From CBDEVH01 sp965243565 (GTDB lineage: Bacteria; Pseudomonadota; Gammaproteobacteria; Tethybacterales; Persebacteraceae), in assembly GCA_965243565.1 (NCBI GenBank), contig OZ251571.1, positions 1,054,001-1,118,000 of the forward strand: 64,000 nucleotides of DNA, read 5' to 3'. The position numbers and the translations under genes are program-made. The notes beneath the pieces were generated by a model. It saw nothing but the letters and a program-made list of their open reading frames with translations, was not told the origin of the DNA and did no database searches. Below are positions 1 to 8,825 of this stretch, piece by piece. Positions within the stretch are counted from its first letter, which is position 1. Every line of letters starts with the position of its first letter.

Positions 1-1359
1 TGCGGCATGCATATCAATAATAACCAAACCAACTTTGTTTTCGGCTACTATAAATGTATCATGAATCTGTCCCAATGATTTTCCCAAGGGTTCTTCGTCA
101 ATGATGGAATCAGTAACAAGTGACGGATTAATAGAGATGGGGTCCGTTTTTGATATAAAAGTATCGCTTTTGAAATTGTGATTATGTGATGTTGACGCAG
201 AATGTTTACTGCTATTAGATGAAAATCCTCGTTGCCGTTCTGGCGATGAAATACTGTTAAAAACGGCGGATTGTTCACCCACTCCTCTGTGATTTACATC
301 GTTATTACGGTCATGATTGTATAAATTAGTCGGTGTTAATAAATTGGTTTGAGAGACAGTACTATGCTGAAGCGGCACAGCCAATGGTCTATCGATTGCT
401 TTTTTAAGCGAGCGATGTACAAAACCAAATACACCAGATGCATTTAAAAACCGTACTTCTAGTTTGGAAGGATGTACATTAACATCTACCCTGTCAGCAG
501 GAATGGTCAACAATAGTAAAAAACCGATTTCACCATGGTGTGATAGTTCACGCGTAGCTTCCATTGCAGCTCGACGTAATAATTTATCTCTAACCAGTCG
601 CCCGTTGACATAAAAATATTGTCCCATTTTTTTACCACCGCCAACAATAGTAGGAGAGAATAAAAAACCGTTTATACCAATCTCGGCTGTTTTTTCTGCC
701 ACACCAATTAAATTGTCTTCAAGTATGGGGAAAATATCAACCAACCGTTTTTTTTGGTTATCTACCGTTGATAAGCGGAATCGTTCTTTGCCATCGGAAT
801 AAAAATTAAACGCAATGGCAGGATTGCTTAATGCGAGTTCTCTAACCGTTTTAAAACAATGGGCAGTTTCAGTAGTAACACTGGATAAAAACCGGCGGCG
901 GGCTGGTATATTGGCAAATAATGCACAAGCCTGAATATGGGTGCCTTGTGCCATCGATAATGGCTTAGGCTCGGTATAGCTTACGCCATATTGCCACCCA
1001 TTTTTTGAATCAGCAGTTTTACTGGCAATGGTAAAGTCACTAACCGACGCTAGACTCGCCAATGCCTCTCCACGAAAACCCAAAGTCTCAATCGCTTTTA
1101 AATCATCGCTTTCGCTAATTTTGCTGGTAGCATGACGCAAAATTGCCAATGGTAAGTCATCTGGAAAAATACCATTGCCATTGTCTTCTATCTCTATTTG
1201 CTCGACTCCACCACCTTTTATTCTGACGGTAATAGCAGTAGCGTTGGCATCAATGGCGTTTTCGATTAGTTCTTTTATGGCAGCGGCTGGCCTTTCTATG
1301 ACCTCACCTGCCGCAATTTGATTGGCCAATGCTTGAGATAAATGTTGTATCCGACGCAC
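1..1359 (-). CDS. mutL: DNA mismatch repair protein MutL (3' part cut by window edge)
   Basis: This is the ATPase and mediator of methyl-directed mismatch repair, linking MutS recognition to strand incision. Reading minus from a GTG at 1357-1359 gives 453 codons open to the window edge. The GHKL ATPase N-terminus is complete: LANQIAAGEVIERPA near residue 10, then IKELIENAIDANA, EDNGNGI and LGFRGEALAS. The transducer domain follows with RVDVNVHPSKLEVRF near residue 310, then a low-complexity linker. The last visible residues, IIDMHAA, begin the conserved C-terminal motif usually written DQHAAHER, here with M for Q. No ATG lies upstream before the ptsN stop, and LANQIAAGEV sits at its usual distance from the start, so GTG is the best start. 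It follows ptsN by 24 bp and may be cotranscribed with hpf-ptsN. Confidence 0.96.
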   Translation of the reverse strand, partial: MRRIQHLSQALANQIAAGEVIERPAAAIKELIENAIDANATAITVRIKGGGVEQIEIEDNGNGIFPDDLPLAILRHATSKISESDDLKAIETLGFRGEALASLASVSDFTIASKTADSKNGWQYGVSYTEPKPLSMAQGTHIQACALFANIPARRRFLSSVTTETAHCFKTVRELALSNPAIAFNFYSDGKERFRLSTVDNQKKRLVDIFPILEDNLIGVAEKTAEIGINGFLFSPTIVGGGKKMGQYFYVNGRLVRDKLLRRAAMEATRELSHHGEIGFLLLLTIPADRVDVNVHPSKLEVRFLNASGVFGFVHRSLKKAIDRPLAVPLQHSTVSQTNLLTPTNLYNHDRNNDVNHRGVGEQSAVFNSISSPERQRGFSSNSSKHSASTSHNHNFKSDTFISKTDPISINPSLVTDSIIDEEPLGKSLGQIHDTFIVAENKVGLVIIDMHAA

Positions 1360-1383
1360 TGTAATTAAATACGGAATAATACG

Positions 1384-1932
1384 TTATTCAATAAAATATT
1401 TAAAGAATGAAAGGTTTTCGTTTTGCCAATTCTGTATAGCGGTATAAATTTCATCACTACACGTACTTTCATTAACTTCTTTACTGGCGGCTTCATTAAG
1501 TAAAAATTCAACAAGAATGGCTAAGTGACACAAGTGAATGCTTTGACTATTATAAGGCACAATAAGAAAAAATATCCGAGCGACATAGTTTTGTTGACCA
1601 TGCTCTCTTTCCTCAAAGCCAATTGGTATTTTTAAATTAACAAACATCGCAAACGATTTTTCAATGCCTCGCAACCGTACATGCGGAACGGCAGCATCAG
1701 TCCCTTTAATAACCGTCGTACCCAAACGATCTCGTGCAATAAATGCGTCGTTAATTTTTCGCTGACTAAGTGGAGTTAAGTGCATCTCGCTTATTTTTTC
1801 ACTAATAAAATTAAAAAGTGTTTTGCGATTGTCAATTTCAGGATAATAATAAACTTTATCAACATCCATTAAATTGGTAATTAACAATTCATTGGTATCT
1901 ATTCCATTGTTTTTTGTTGAATCTAATAACAT
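1384..1932 (-). CDS. ptsN: Nitrogen-regulatory PTS EIIA protein PtsN
   Basis: EIIA-Ntr is the terminal phospho-acceptor of the nitrogen PTS, a regulatory phosphorelay that does not transport sugar and affects potassium and nitrogen balance. The 182-residue product has the EIIA-Ntr core: FIARDRLGTT, then KGTDAAVPHVRLRG with the phosphorylatable His84. It lies 27 bp downstream of hpf, the arrangement of the widespread rpoN-hpf-ptsN cluster, although rpoN is not in this window. The usual family length is about 150-160 residues, so an internal start at Met22 is also possible. Neither start has a clear Shine-Dalgarno sequence. Family call is firm; start uncertain. Confidence 0.92.
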   Translation of the reverse strand: MLLDSTKNNGIDTNELLITNLMDVDKVYYYPEIDNRKTLFNFISEKISEMHLTPLSQRKINDAFIARDRLGTTVIKGTDAAVPHVRLRGIEKSFAMFVNLKIPIGFEEREHGQQNYVARIFFLIVPYNSQSIHLCHLAILVEFLLNEAASKEVNESTCSDEIYTAIQNWQNENLSFFKYFIE

Positions 1933-1959
1933 AAGGGAAAATATTCTCGTTTAAAAAAA

Positions 1960-2259
1960 TTAATGTTTACGGCCACTAATTAAACGACTTTTTGTCGTTT
2001 TCATTTGCTTATCCATTTTATCAGCAGCCTTGTCTATAGCTGTGTACATATCGGAATTTTTAGATTTAACGACGTAGTTTTCGTTATCGGCATAAACTTG
2101 CATATCGCAGTGGTATTCATTTTTTTCCACTTCTAGAACCACGTGAATGCGGTGGATATTAAATGCATCTTGCATTTTTATTTTTTCTAATGATTTTTCG
2201 ATACGTTGGCGTAACGCATCAGTTACGTCAATATTTTGACCTGTTATATCAACATTCAT
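1960..2259 (-). CDS. hpf: Ribosome hibernation promoting factor (short HPF)
   Basis: Small cytoplasmic protein that binds the 30S decoding region in stationary phase and helps form inactive 70S/100S ribosomes. The 99-residue product starts MNVDITGQNIDVTDALRQ, matching the beta-alpha-beta start of the family (ribosomal S30AE), and continues through EKNEYHCDMQVYAD and the helix MYTAIDKAADKMDKQ. It ends in a basic tail KSRLISGRKH. The length fits short HPF/YfiA proteins, with no C-terminal dimerisation domain. First gene of the minus-strand hpf-ptsN-(mutL) group; the AT-rich gap 2260-2472 must hold its promoter and that of the divergent metY. Confidence 0.95.
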   Translation of the reverse strand: MNVDITGQNIDVTDALRQRIEKSLEKIKMQDAFNIHRIHVVLEVEKNEYHCDMQVYADNENYVVKSKNSDMYTAIDKAADKMDKQMKTTKSRLISGRKH

Positions 2260-2472
2260 TACTTAACCTCACTTAGATTTAAAAACACTAAAAATTACAA
2301 TACTTTACGTATTAGAAATTATATAGAAAAAAATGTTTTTTTTTCAATAAATATAATAAATATACAACTATCATTCATAAATTCAATATTCATAAAAAGT
2401 ATATTGCATGAATTTTATCAGTTATTGGAATATATGATATAATACCGCTTTACATTACTAGGAAATACTGAC

Positions 2473-3753
2473 ATGAAGCTTGAAACTCTTGCGATACATA
2501 AAGCATATAAATCTGACCCAACCACTAAATCAGCGGCTGTACCAATTTATCAAACCACTGCTTACACATTTGATGACACTCAACATGGGGCTGATTTATT
2601 TAATTTAGCCGTACCGGGTAATATTTATACACGCATAATGAATCCCACCACCGACATCCTCGAACAACGCATTGCAGCGATGGAAGGTGGCATTGCTGGG
2701 TTAGCAACGGCTTCAGGCATGGCCGCAATTACCTATGCGATTCAGTGTATTGCAGACAATGGCAGTAATATTGTTAGCACCTCGCAATTATATGGCGGCA
2801 CCTATAATTTATTAGCCCATACCTTACCCAAACAAGGTATTGAAACAAGATTGATTTCTGCCGATGATTATGATGCCATTGAAGCGGCTATTGATGATAA
2901 TACGCGAGCGTTATTTTGTGAATCCATCGGTAACCCTGCTGGTAATATCGTCAATATTCCAAAATTTGCCGAGATCGCCCACAAACATGGCGTGCCTTTA
3001 ATTGTCGATAATACCGTTGCAACGCCGTTTTTATTTCGCCCTATTGAGCATGGTGCCGATATTGTTGTGCATTCTCTCACCAAATACATTGGTGGACATG
3101 GTACTTCTGTAGGTGGTATTATCGTTGACTCTGGTAAGTTTGATTGGGCCGCCAATGCCAGCCGTTTTAAAATGCTCAACGAACCAGATCCTTCCTATCA
3201 TGGTGTAGTTTATACCGAGGCACTTGGGGAGGCGGCTTATATCGGTCGGTGCCGAGTCGTGCCATTGCGTAATACCGGAGCAGCCATATCGCCCACCAAT
3301 TCGTTTTACTTTTTGCAAGGGCTAGAAACATTGGGACTACGTATTGAAAAGCATTGCGATAATGCACAAAAACTCGCCGATTACCTTGAAGCACACGACG
3401 CCATTACGTGGATTAACTATGCTGGGCTAAAAAGCAGCCCACACCATGCACTGTGCCAGTCGCTACTCAATGGCAAGGCTTCGGGCATATTAAGCTTTGG
3501 TATTCGCGGCGGTATTGAAGCAGGCACTAAATTTATCGATGCACTCGAATTAATTTACCGTTTGGTTAATATTGGTGATGCCAAATCGTTGGCATGTCAC
3601 CCTGCCTCGACGACACACCGACAACTCAATGAAGACGAGCTAAAACTATCAGGGGTTAGCTCTGACTTGGTTAGAATATCGGTTGGTATTGAACATCTTG
3701 ATGACATTATTGCCGATGTTGAGCAAGCACTGGTAAAATCTCAACTAAACTAA
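2473..3753 (+). CDS. metY: O-acetylhomoserine sulfhydrylase (PLP-dependent)
   Basis: Predicted to make homocysteine from O-acetyl-L-homoserine and sulfide (direct sulfhydrylation) in methionine biosynthesis, in the cytoplasm. The 426-residue product belongs to the Cys/Met-metabolism PLP family. It begins MKLETLAIHKAY, has the substrate-loop motif YTRIMNPTTDILEQRIAAMEG, and the PLP-lysine segment VVHSLTKYIGGHGTSVGG near residue 205. The long insert after that motif (GKFDWAANASRF...EPDPSYHG) and the length over 420 residues favour MetY over the shorter MetB/MetC/MetZ. ATG is preceded by AGGAAA. Monocistronic, closed by a strong terminator. Fits a sulfide-exposed lifestyle, but MetY is widespread. 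Confidence 0.94.
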   Translation: MKLETLAIHKAYKSDPTTKSAAVPIYQTTAYTFDDTQHGADLFNLAVPGNIYTRIMNPTTDILEQRIAAMEGGIAGLATASGMAAITYAIQCIADNGSNIVSTSQLYGGTYNLLAHTLPKQGIETRLISADDYDAIEAAIDDNTRALFCESIGNPAGNIVNIPKFAEIAHKHGVPLIVDNTVATPFLFRPIEHGADIVVHSLTKYIGGHGTSVGGIIVDSGKFDWAANASRFKMLNEPDPSYHGVVYTEALGEAAYIGRCRVVPLRNTGAAISPTNSFYFLQGLETLGLRIEKHCDNAQKLADYLEAHDAITWINYAGLKSSPHHALCQSLLNGKASGILSFGIRGGIEAGTKFIDALELIYRLVNIGDAKSLACHPASTTHRQLNEDELKLSGVSSDLVRISVGIEHLDDIIADVEQALVKSQLN

Positions 3754-3765
3754 ACTATAACATAT

Positions 3766-3810
3766 AACGAAAAACCCCCGTACTATATAACAGTATGGGG
3801 GTTTTTCGTT
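3766..3810 (+). terminator. Rho-independent terminator after metY
   Basis: Near-perfect 19-bp inverted repeat: arms 3766-3784 and 3792-3810 with core CCCCCGTACT/AGTATGGGGG, a 7-nt loop, a T5 run on the 3' side and A5 on the 5' side. The symmetrical A and T tracts could work in either direction; ilvD starts downstream at 3865, so the main role is to insulate metY from ilvD. Confidence 0.92.
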
Positions 3811-3864
3811 ATAATTAACGCCTTGCACCTATTTTTACTAATTTAATATTAAAGGCAAAAAAAA

Positions 3865-5529
3865 ATGAAAAAGCGAAGCGATATAATAACCAAAGGAGAT
3901 TCTCGTGCTCCTAACCGTGCCATGTTACGTGCCGTTGGTTTTGGAGACAATGATTTCGAAAAACCCATAATTGGCATCGCCAATGGTTTTTCTACTATAA
4001 CGCCATGCAATGCGGGCTTAAATGACCTTTCCCTAGCTGCCGAAGCGGCCACCAAAGAATCAGGCGCTATGCCGCAAATGTTTGGCACCATCACCATATC
4101 CGATGGAATTTCAATGGGAACGCCAGGTATGCGTTACTCTCTAGTATCGCGCGAAGTCATTGCCGATTCCATCGAAACCGTTATCAATGGTCAATGTATG
4201 GACGGGGTTGTGGTGATTGGAGGCTGTGATAAAAATATGCCAGGTGGCATGATGGCACTAGCCAGAATTAACGTACCCGGCATTTATGTCTATGGCGGAA
4301 CCATTAAACCCGGTCATCATAAAGGCAAAGATTTAACCATTGTTAGTGTCTTTGAAGCCGTTGGACAATCCGCCGCCGGCAATCTATCCGATGATGATTT
4401 TCTAGCAATTGAGAAAAAAGCATGCCCTTCTGTTGGTTCTTGTGGTGGAATGTTTACCGCTAATACCATGTCCAGTGCCTTTGAAGCCATGGGCATGAGT
4501 CTGCCCTATTCTTCTACCATGGCAGCACCAGACCAAGAAAAAACAGATAGTACAGCCGAATCCGCTCGGGTTGTTGCACGTGCCGTAGCCAATAATTTAC
4601 GTCCACGCGACATTATGACCCGTGCCGCCTTTGAAAACGCCATTGCAGTCGTTATGGCAATTGGTGGTTCAACCAACGCTGTATTACATTTATTGGCAAT
4701 TGCAAGAGACGCTGAGGTTGATTTACACATTGATGACTTTGAACGCATACGTGCCAAAACACCAGTACTTTGCGATCTAAAACCATCGGGCAAATATGTT
4801 ACCGTTGATCTCCATCAAGCAGGTGGCATTCCGCAAATAATGAAACTACTATTAAACGCAGGCTTGTTAGACGGCAACTGTCTTAGTATCACAGGACAAA
4901 CCATGAACGAAGTCCTTGCCGATATACCCGATACTCCATCTGCTAATCAAGACGTTATTCGCTCTATCAAAAACGCCGTGTATGAAGACGGACATTTAGC
5001 AGTGCTCTACGGCAACCTTGCCACCGAAGGCAGCGTTGCAAAAATATCTGGCATAAAACAACGATCTATCACCGGACCCGCTCGTGTTTTTGAATCAGAA
5101 GAAGACGCACTCAATGCTATTTTAAGCGATTCCATTAAAGCAGGCGATATTTTGATTATTCGCAACGAAGGTCCCGTTGGCGGACCCGGTATGAGAGAAA
5201 TGCTCTCTCCCACCTCTGCCATTATTGGCAAAGGCTTGGGCGACTGCGTCGGGCTTATTACCGACGGACGCTTTTCAGGTGGTTCTTACGGCATGGTTGT
5301 CGGACATGTATCCCCCGAAGCCGCCGTTGGTGGCGGTATAGGACTTGTACAAGAAGGTGATTCCATTACCATAGACGCCGATAAACGCCTGCTACAAGTG
5401 AATATTTCTGAAACCGAACTCGACACCCGCCGCCAAGTATGGCAACCCCTAAAACGTGATGTTAAAGGCGTACTTAAAAAATACGCTCAATTAGTCGGCA
5501 GTGCCAGCAAAGGTGCCGTAACATCGTAA
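3865..5529 (+). CDS. ilvD: Dihydroxy-acid dehydratase
   Basis: Dehydrates 2,3-dihydroxy-3-methylbutanoate and its isoleucine-pathway analogue to the 2-keto acids of valine, leucine and isoleucine synthesis; a cytoplasmic Fe-S enzyme. The 554-residue product begins MKKRSDIITKGDSRAPNRAM. It has cluster-ligand regions GGCDKNMPGGMMALAR (about residue 121) and CPSVGSCGGMFTANTMS (about 190), and the C-terminal DGRFSGGSYGMVVGHVSPEA. The length matches the shorter dehydratase group (about 555) rather than the 610-residue E. coli type. ATG follows an A-rich tract with no strong Shine-Dalgarno. The 3' end abuts the first attC of the decayed integron at 5548. Confidence 0.96.
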   Translation: MKKRSDIITKGDSRAPNRAMLRAVGFGDNDFEKPIIGIANGFSTITPCNAGLNDLSLAAEAATKESGAMPQMFGTITISDGISMGTPGMRYSLVSREVIADSIETVINGQCMDGVVVIGGCDKNMPGGMMALARINVPGIYVYGGTIKPGHHKGKDLTIVSVFEAVGQSAAGNLSDDDFLAIEKKACPSVGSCGGMFTANTMSSAFEAMGMSLPYSSTMAAPDQEKTDSTAESARVVARAVANNLRPRDIMTRAAFENAIAVVMAIGGSTNAVLHLLAIARDAEVDLHIDDFERIRAKTPVLCDLKPSGKYVTVDLHQAGGIPQIMKLLLNAGLLDGNCLSITGQTMNEVLADIPDTPSANQDVIRSIKNAVYEDGHLAVLYGNLATEGSVAKISGIKQRSITGPARVFESEEDALNAILSDSIKAGDILIIRNEGPVGGPGMREMLSPTSAIIGKGLGDCVGLITDGRFSGGSYGMVVGHVSPEAAVGGGIGLVQEGDSITIDADKRLLQVNISETELDTRRQVWQPLKRDVKGVLKKYAQLVGSASKGAVTS

Positions 5530-5547
5530 TATAGAAATCTCTTGTAT

Positions 5548-5619
5548 GTATAACGCTTGACATCAGCCACCCTAAAAACGCGCAACGGTTTTTAGGTCAG
5601 TTGGATATATTTGTTAGGT
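5548..5619 (-). repeat. attC recombination site (cassette boundary, 72 bp)
   Basis: Outer core sites are GTATAAC (plus 5548-5554, the R' side read on minus as GTTATAC) and GTTAGGT (plus 5613-5619, read on minus as ACCTAAC, R''). Between them lie imperfect inverted arms (CCTAAAAAC/GTTTTTAGG). This RYYYAAC...GTTRRRY layout defines integron attC sites. It is the distal boundary of the array against ilvD. Confidence 0.75.
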
Positions 5620-5781
5620 GGCTTTATCACAAAATTTATTTTCTACTTGTTAATGGACCTCAAAATAAAAATGCAACACTTAAGACTACTCCTTAGTGTT
5701 GCAAAATAGCAAATATTATTTGCTTGGTGGATTATTCCTTTAATTGCTACTCGTTAAAAAATAGAAAGGAGTGAGGCAGCC
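5620..5781. other. Cassette-sized segment with no ORF; internal hairpin
   Basis: The DNA between two attC sites holds no ORF with a start signal on either strand. It contains an inverted repeat, TGCAACACTTAA...CTTAGTGTTGCA at about 5671-5702. The end, 5756-5789, is a 33-bp sequence repeated exactly at 22476-22508. It may be an ORF-less integron cassette carrying a small RNA or promoter, or a worn remnant. Confidence 0.5.
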
Positions 5782-5853
5782 ACCTAACGTCTAAGCTCAC
5801 TGGCGGCTTTGTAGCGCAGCGGAAAAACCGTCCAGTGCAACGCCTTGTTATAC
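5782..5853 (-). repeat. attC recombination site (72 bp)
   Basis: Core sites ACCTAAC (plus 5782-5788, read on minus as GTTAGGT, R') and GTTATAC (plus 5847-5853, read on minus as GTATAAC, R''). The arms pair GTAGCGCAGCGG-like segments with TGGCGGC/CCGTCCAGTG. The stop codon of the upstream hsdR remnant overlaps the R'' core, as is common for integron cassettes. Same length and alignable sequence as the sites after the TPR genes. Confidence 0.85.
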
Positions 5854-6900
5854 ATTTTTTGCTCTGTTTTTCTTAAAGTTCTCAGCTTGCTCAAAAATGT
5901 CTTTGTACACTTCATCTCTTTCTACTGGTGGATAGCCATGTTTGTCCAATAATAAAATTAAGCCGACTTTAAGTGCAGATTTTATGTCTTCTCGTTTACT
6001 CCAGTCGGGGAATTTAGCTTGAGCATCAACTAAATCTTTAACGGCTTTTGCTAAGTTAATGAGATTTTCTTCTGGGTAACTAAAGTCATACTTAATACAC
6101 AACTCTTTCAGAATGTCATAAAATGCTTTTTCCTCAAAATCAATTCCCAGTTCTTCTCCTGCGGTAAATTCTTTCTGGACTTCCCAAATCAAATTAGTTA
6201 AATGCTCTGCCATTTCCTCATAAACTTCACTACGCAAAATATCGTCTTCTTTTCTTTCATTGTATTTCTCAACCAAGTATTGCATTTTTTTGGAAAAATC
6301 AATTCCTTTTACTTTATTGACTTTCCTTATTTCTCCAATGGCTTTAGCCAAAAGTTGTTGAAGTAATTTTATTTTGGTGTTTGGCAGTTTTATCTTGTCT
6401 ATTTTTGCTAAGTAATCTTCATCGAAGAGGATTTGAATTCAAAAACGACAACTGGCAAACCGTTTATATAAATTATTCCATCTGGGATTCGTTTTTGTGT
6501 GCCTACAATCTCTATTTGATTTACAAATTTATAGATATTATGGTCTTTATCATATTGTGTTTTTGGCTCAGCAACAATAGTATCTAAATCATTACTTTTT
6601 TCTATAGCCTGTTTTGATGTATCTTCTAGTTTTTTTATCTTATGATTTAATTCATTAAGAAGTTCGGCATTTAAATCATCATGAATCTGTTGGCGCTTAA
6701 TAAGAACAGACTGCAGATTGTTAATTTCTTCGTCTAGTGAGTTTTCAATAATTTTAGGTATTTCTTTCTTTTCGGATTCGTAATTATTTATAAAAATATT
6801 GATTTCACCGATAGAATTAAACCTAGTAATGCCATTGTCATTTAATATCTCTTTCAATTTCTTAAGAGGTTCTATTTATCCTACAACAATAGTCATAATT
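5848..6900 (-). pseudogene. Type I restriction subunit HsdR remnant with large internal deletion
   Basis: Two pieces of one HsdR-type gene are fused by a deletion. The upstream piece (6408-6857, first Met of a 149-codon frame) ends with the nuclease-domain segment DGIIYINGLPVVVFEFKSS, which carries the PD-ExK-like E-x-K. It then runs out of frame at about 6420. The downstream piece (about 6420-5848) is in frame DEDYLAKIDKIKLPNTKIK and then the DUF3387 C-terminal domain, ending LLLDKHGYPPVERDEVYK and FEQAENFKKNRAKNV. The helicase/translocase core of roughly 600 residues is missing, so it cannot work as a restriction enzyme. It differs from the intact hsdR at 57457. attC sites on both sides mark it as an integron cassette. 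Confidence 0.85.
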
Positions 6901-6964
6901 AACCATTAAAAGAAGAATATATTTACGAACGTTTGTTCTAGACTGGGTCAATAATTACTAAAAC

Positions 6965-7025
6965 ACATAATGCCACATTCACCGACGGCACTTTTTGCCG
7001 TCCGAGTGAATTTTCCTTGTTAGAT
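6965..7025 (-). repeat. attC recombination site (61 bp)
   Basis: Core sites ACATAAT (plus 6965-6971; degenerate RYYYAAC) and GTTAGAT (plus 7019-7025, read on minus as ATCTAAC, R''). The inner arms form a strong hairpin, CCGACGGC...GCCGTCCG flanked by ATTCACC/GAGTGAAT. It sits 30 bp after the stop of the 7055-7483 gene, so it is that gene's cassette attC. Confidence 0.82.
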
Positions 7026-7054
7026 GCTATTTTTGACTTCACTAACTGCTTCAT

Positions 7055-7483
7055 TTATCTCTGTCTTTTCAGTAATTTTGTTGAAATTTTATTGTCTGGA
7101 TTTTTTTTATTATAAAGCAATGCGCTATTCAACGATTTTTTTAAATCAATATGGATACCCCAAACATCACCTGAATTTGGTCGATTATCCATTACCTGTT
7201 GAGATAGCAATGGAGATATTGAGTTTATTGTTTCTAGGATAAATAGATCAGGCACTATGCGAACTAAGAGTAAAGAATTTGAATTTATATGGTTTAAATT
7301 AATCTCTCGTATGTCAAACCAATATTTTCCATTTGTGTTTTCAGCAACAGCAGGGGATAAAATAAAATCATTACCACTTTTAAAAATAGTAGTATTTCCG
7401 ACTTTGCGATAGCCGAGACCATGTAGAACTTCAAGATTGTGATCTCTAGTATGTGTTCTATTAGTATTTATTCTATCGCTCAT
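7055..7483 (-). CDS. Hypothetical integron-cassette protein
   Basis: I do not recognise this 142-residue protein. It starts MSDRINTNRTHTRDHN with a good ribosome site (CAGGAAC, 5 nt upstream); a Met six codons earlier is less likely. It has no signal peptide or membrane segment and is mixed alpha/beta in composition, with GLGYRKVGNTTIFKSGNDF, KYWFDIREINLNHI and a lysine/asparagine-rich tail ending STKLLKRQR. The pattern of a short domain, then WFDIRE, then WGIHIDLKKSL suggests a small nucleic-acid-binding or restriction-like protein, but that is a guess. It is the first cassette after the intI pseudogene starting at 7531 and runs divergently from it. First-position cassettes are usually the best expressed in an integron. 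Confidence 0.6.
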   Translation of the reverse strand: MSDRINTNRTHTRDHNLEVLHGLGYRKVGNTTIFKSGNDFILSPAVAENTNGKYWFDIREINLNHINSNSLLLVRIVPDLFILETINSISPLLSQQVMDNRPNSGDVWGIHIDLKKSLNSALLYNKKNPDNKISTKLLKRQR

Positions 7484-7530
7484 ATTTGTTCCTGTGTGCA
7501 TCTAACTATTAATCATATAACTCATTGTAC

Positions 7531-8008
7531 ATGAGACAAAAAATTACTTAAACAAGTGACTGATAAAATTCTGGTAATGGGATATAGCTATAAAACAGAA
7601 AAAAATTATGCCTCATGGATTAAGCGTTATATCCTCTATCATCATAAAAAACATCCTAAGGACATGGATAAAGTTGAAATCGAACAGTTTTTATCCTATC
7701 TCGCCGTTGAGTGCCATGTTTCTCCTTCTACCCAAAACCAAGCATTTAATGCATTGTTATTTTTATATGAACAAGTGCTTAATATTTCTGACAAGTGTGA
7801 GTGATCAATTTTACCACCCGAATATCCGCGCAGTTTGTCATACTTGTGGAGCTGATGTGGTGTGAGAACAAGTCGCTGAGCCAAGTGTGCTTTCAAAACT
7901 CAAAATATTAAATCTATTCGCACTAAACAAAAAAATCCATGTCTCTGTTGTGTTGACTCAAAATGAGGTAAAAATTATTTTATTTCACGTATCTGGTATT
8001 TATCAACT
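7531..8008 (+). pseudogene. intI: Integron integrase IntI pseudogene, copy A (IS-truncated)
   Basis: Tyrosine recombinase of the integron type, inactive. Frames spliced across a frameshift near the start read KKLLKQVTDKILVMGYSYKT, then EKNYASWIKRYILYHHKKHP, EIEQFLSYLAVECHVSPSTQ and NALLFLYEQVL. This matches the IntI N-terminal core-binding domain almost column by column. After about 90 bp of unrelated DNA (about 7795-7890) a later IntI piece follows, with VVLTQNEVKIILFHVSG. An IS30-family fragment then replaces the catalytic domain at 8009, so the Arg-His-Arg-Tyr residues are absent. The gene points right while the cassettes at 5.5-7.5 kb point left, the normal integron layout; the attI region would be about 7484-7530. 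Confidence 0.85.
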
Positions 8009-8624
8009 GGTGGATTATGCATAAACAACTATTCAATTACACCATGAGAGCATTTATCGTTATTTGTTAGAAAATAAAGCTAACGGTGGTCTATTGTATA
8101 AATATCTCAGACAGCAAGGCAAGCCTTATCGCAAGCGCTACGGTCATGTCAACAACCGCACGGGCATTGCTAATCGTGTTGATATAGATGAACGCGTGTC
8201 AAAATTAAGACTTGTGTATCCTGTTGATAGCAGACATAAAGACAAAGTGTCTGCTACCCTTAGTGTTATGTTGAATCCTGTACAACGTTTCGTGCGTTCC
8301 ATCACTTATGATAAGGGCAAAGATTTTGCAGGACATGGACAAGTGAATAAAGCCATTGCGTGCTGTAGTTATTTTGCTAAGCCTTATCGCAGTTGGGAAA
8401 GAGGGCAAAATGAAAATGCTAATGGTTTTTTAAGACAATACTTCCTCAAGAAAATGTCTTTGGGAAGTATTGCATATAATAAGCTTACAATAGCGGTGAA
8501 TAAATTAAATCACAGATCCAGAAAATGTTTGAAATTCAAAACACCTTGTCAGGTGTCTTGTGAGATGACTGCAGAAACGTTAGTCAATTCGGACCGGTGC
8601 GTTTATGATGCGAATCCACCTTAA
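8009..8624 (+). pseudogene. IS30-family transposase remnant (left-truncated, internally deleted)
   Basis: The open frame (TTG at 8064, open back to about 8022) reads LHHESIYRYLLENKANGG, KPYRKRYGH, GIANRVDIDER, then ITYDKGKDFAGHGQVNKAI, YFAKPYRSWERGQNENANG, FLRQYF and VNKLNHRSRKCLKFKTP. These are the IS30-family DDE-domain hallmarks. Between DERVSKL and YPVDSRHKD about 30 residues containing the first catalytic Asp (GDWEGD region) are missing, so it should be inactive. The right terminal inverted repeat is 8596-8620. The left end is lost at the junction with intI at 8009. The first 237 bp recur at 11511-11747. Confidence 0.85.
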
Positions 8625-8825
8625 AATTATAGTGATGGTTGCCCATTCAAAAAATGGATTAGCGTGCAATCGTTGTAATGCCTGTTCGACTTTATTAATA
8701 AGTGCTTATATGTTGGTAGTTAAGGTCATAAATTCAATGAAGCGTTAGTTTATCTTAAAATAATGATAAAATTAACAACAATTGCTTACAAATTGTAGGA
8801 AAAAATCAAATAAGAAAGAAAAACT

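Noticed and set aside
2236..2442. 68-codon ORF between hpf and metY
   Set aside because: Very AT-rich, no ribosome site, low-complexity composition, overlaps the hpf start and the likely promoter region.
8640..8825. Minus-strand scrap encoding VEQALQRLHANPFFEW upstream of the lipoprotein gene
   Set aside because: Short, interrupted and without a family I can name; left as unassigned IS-flank DNA.
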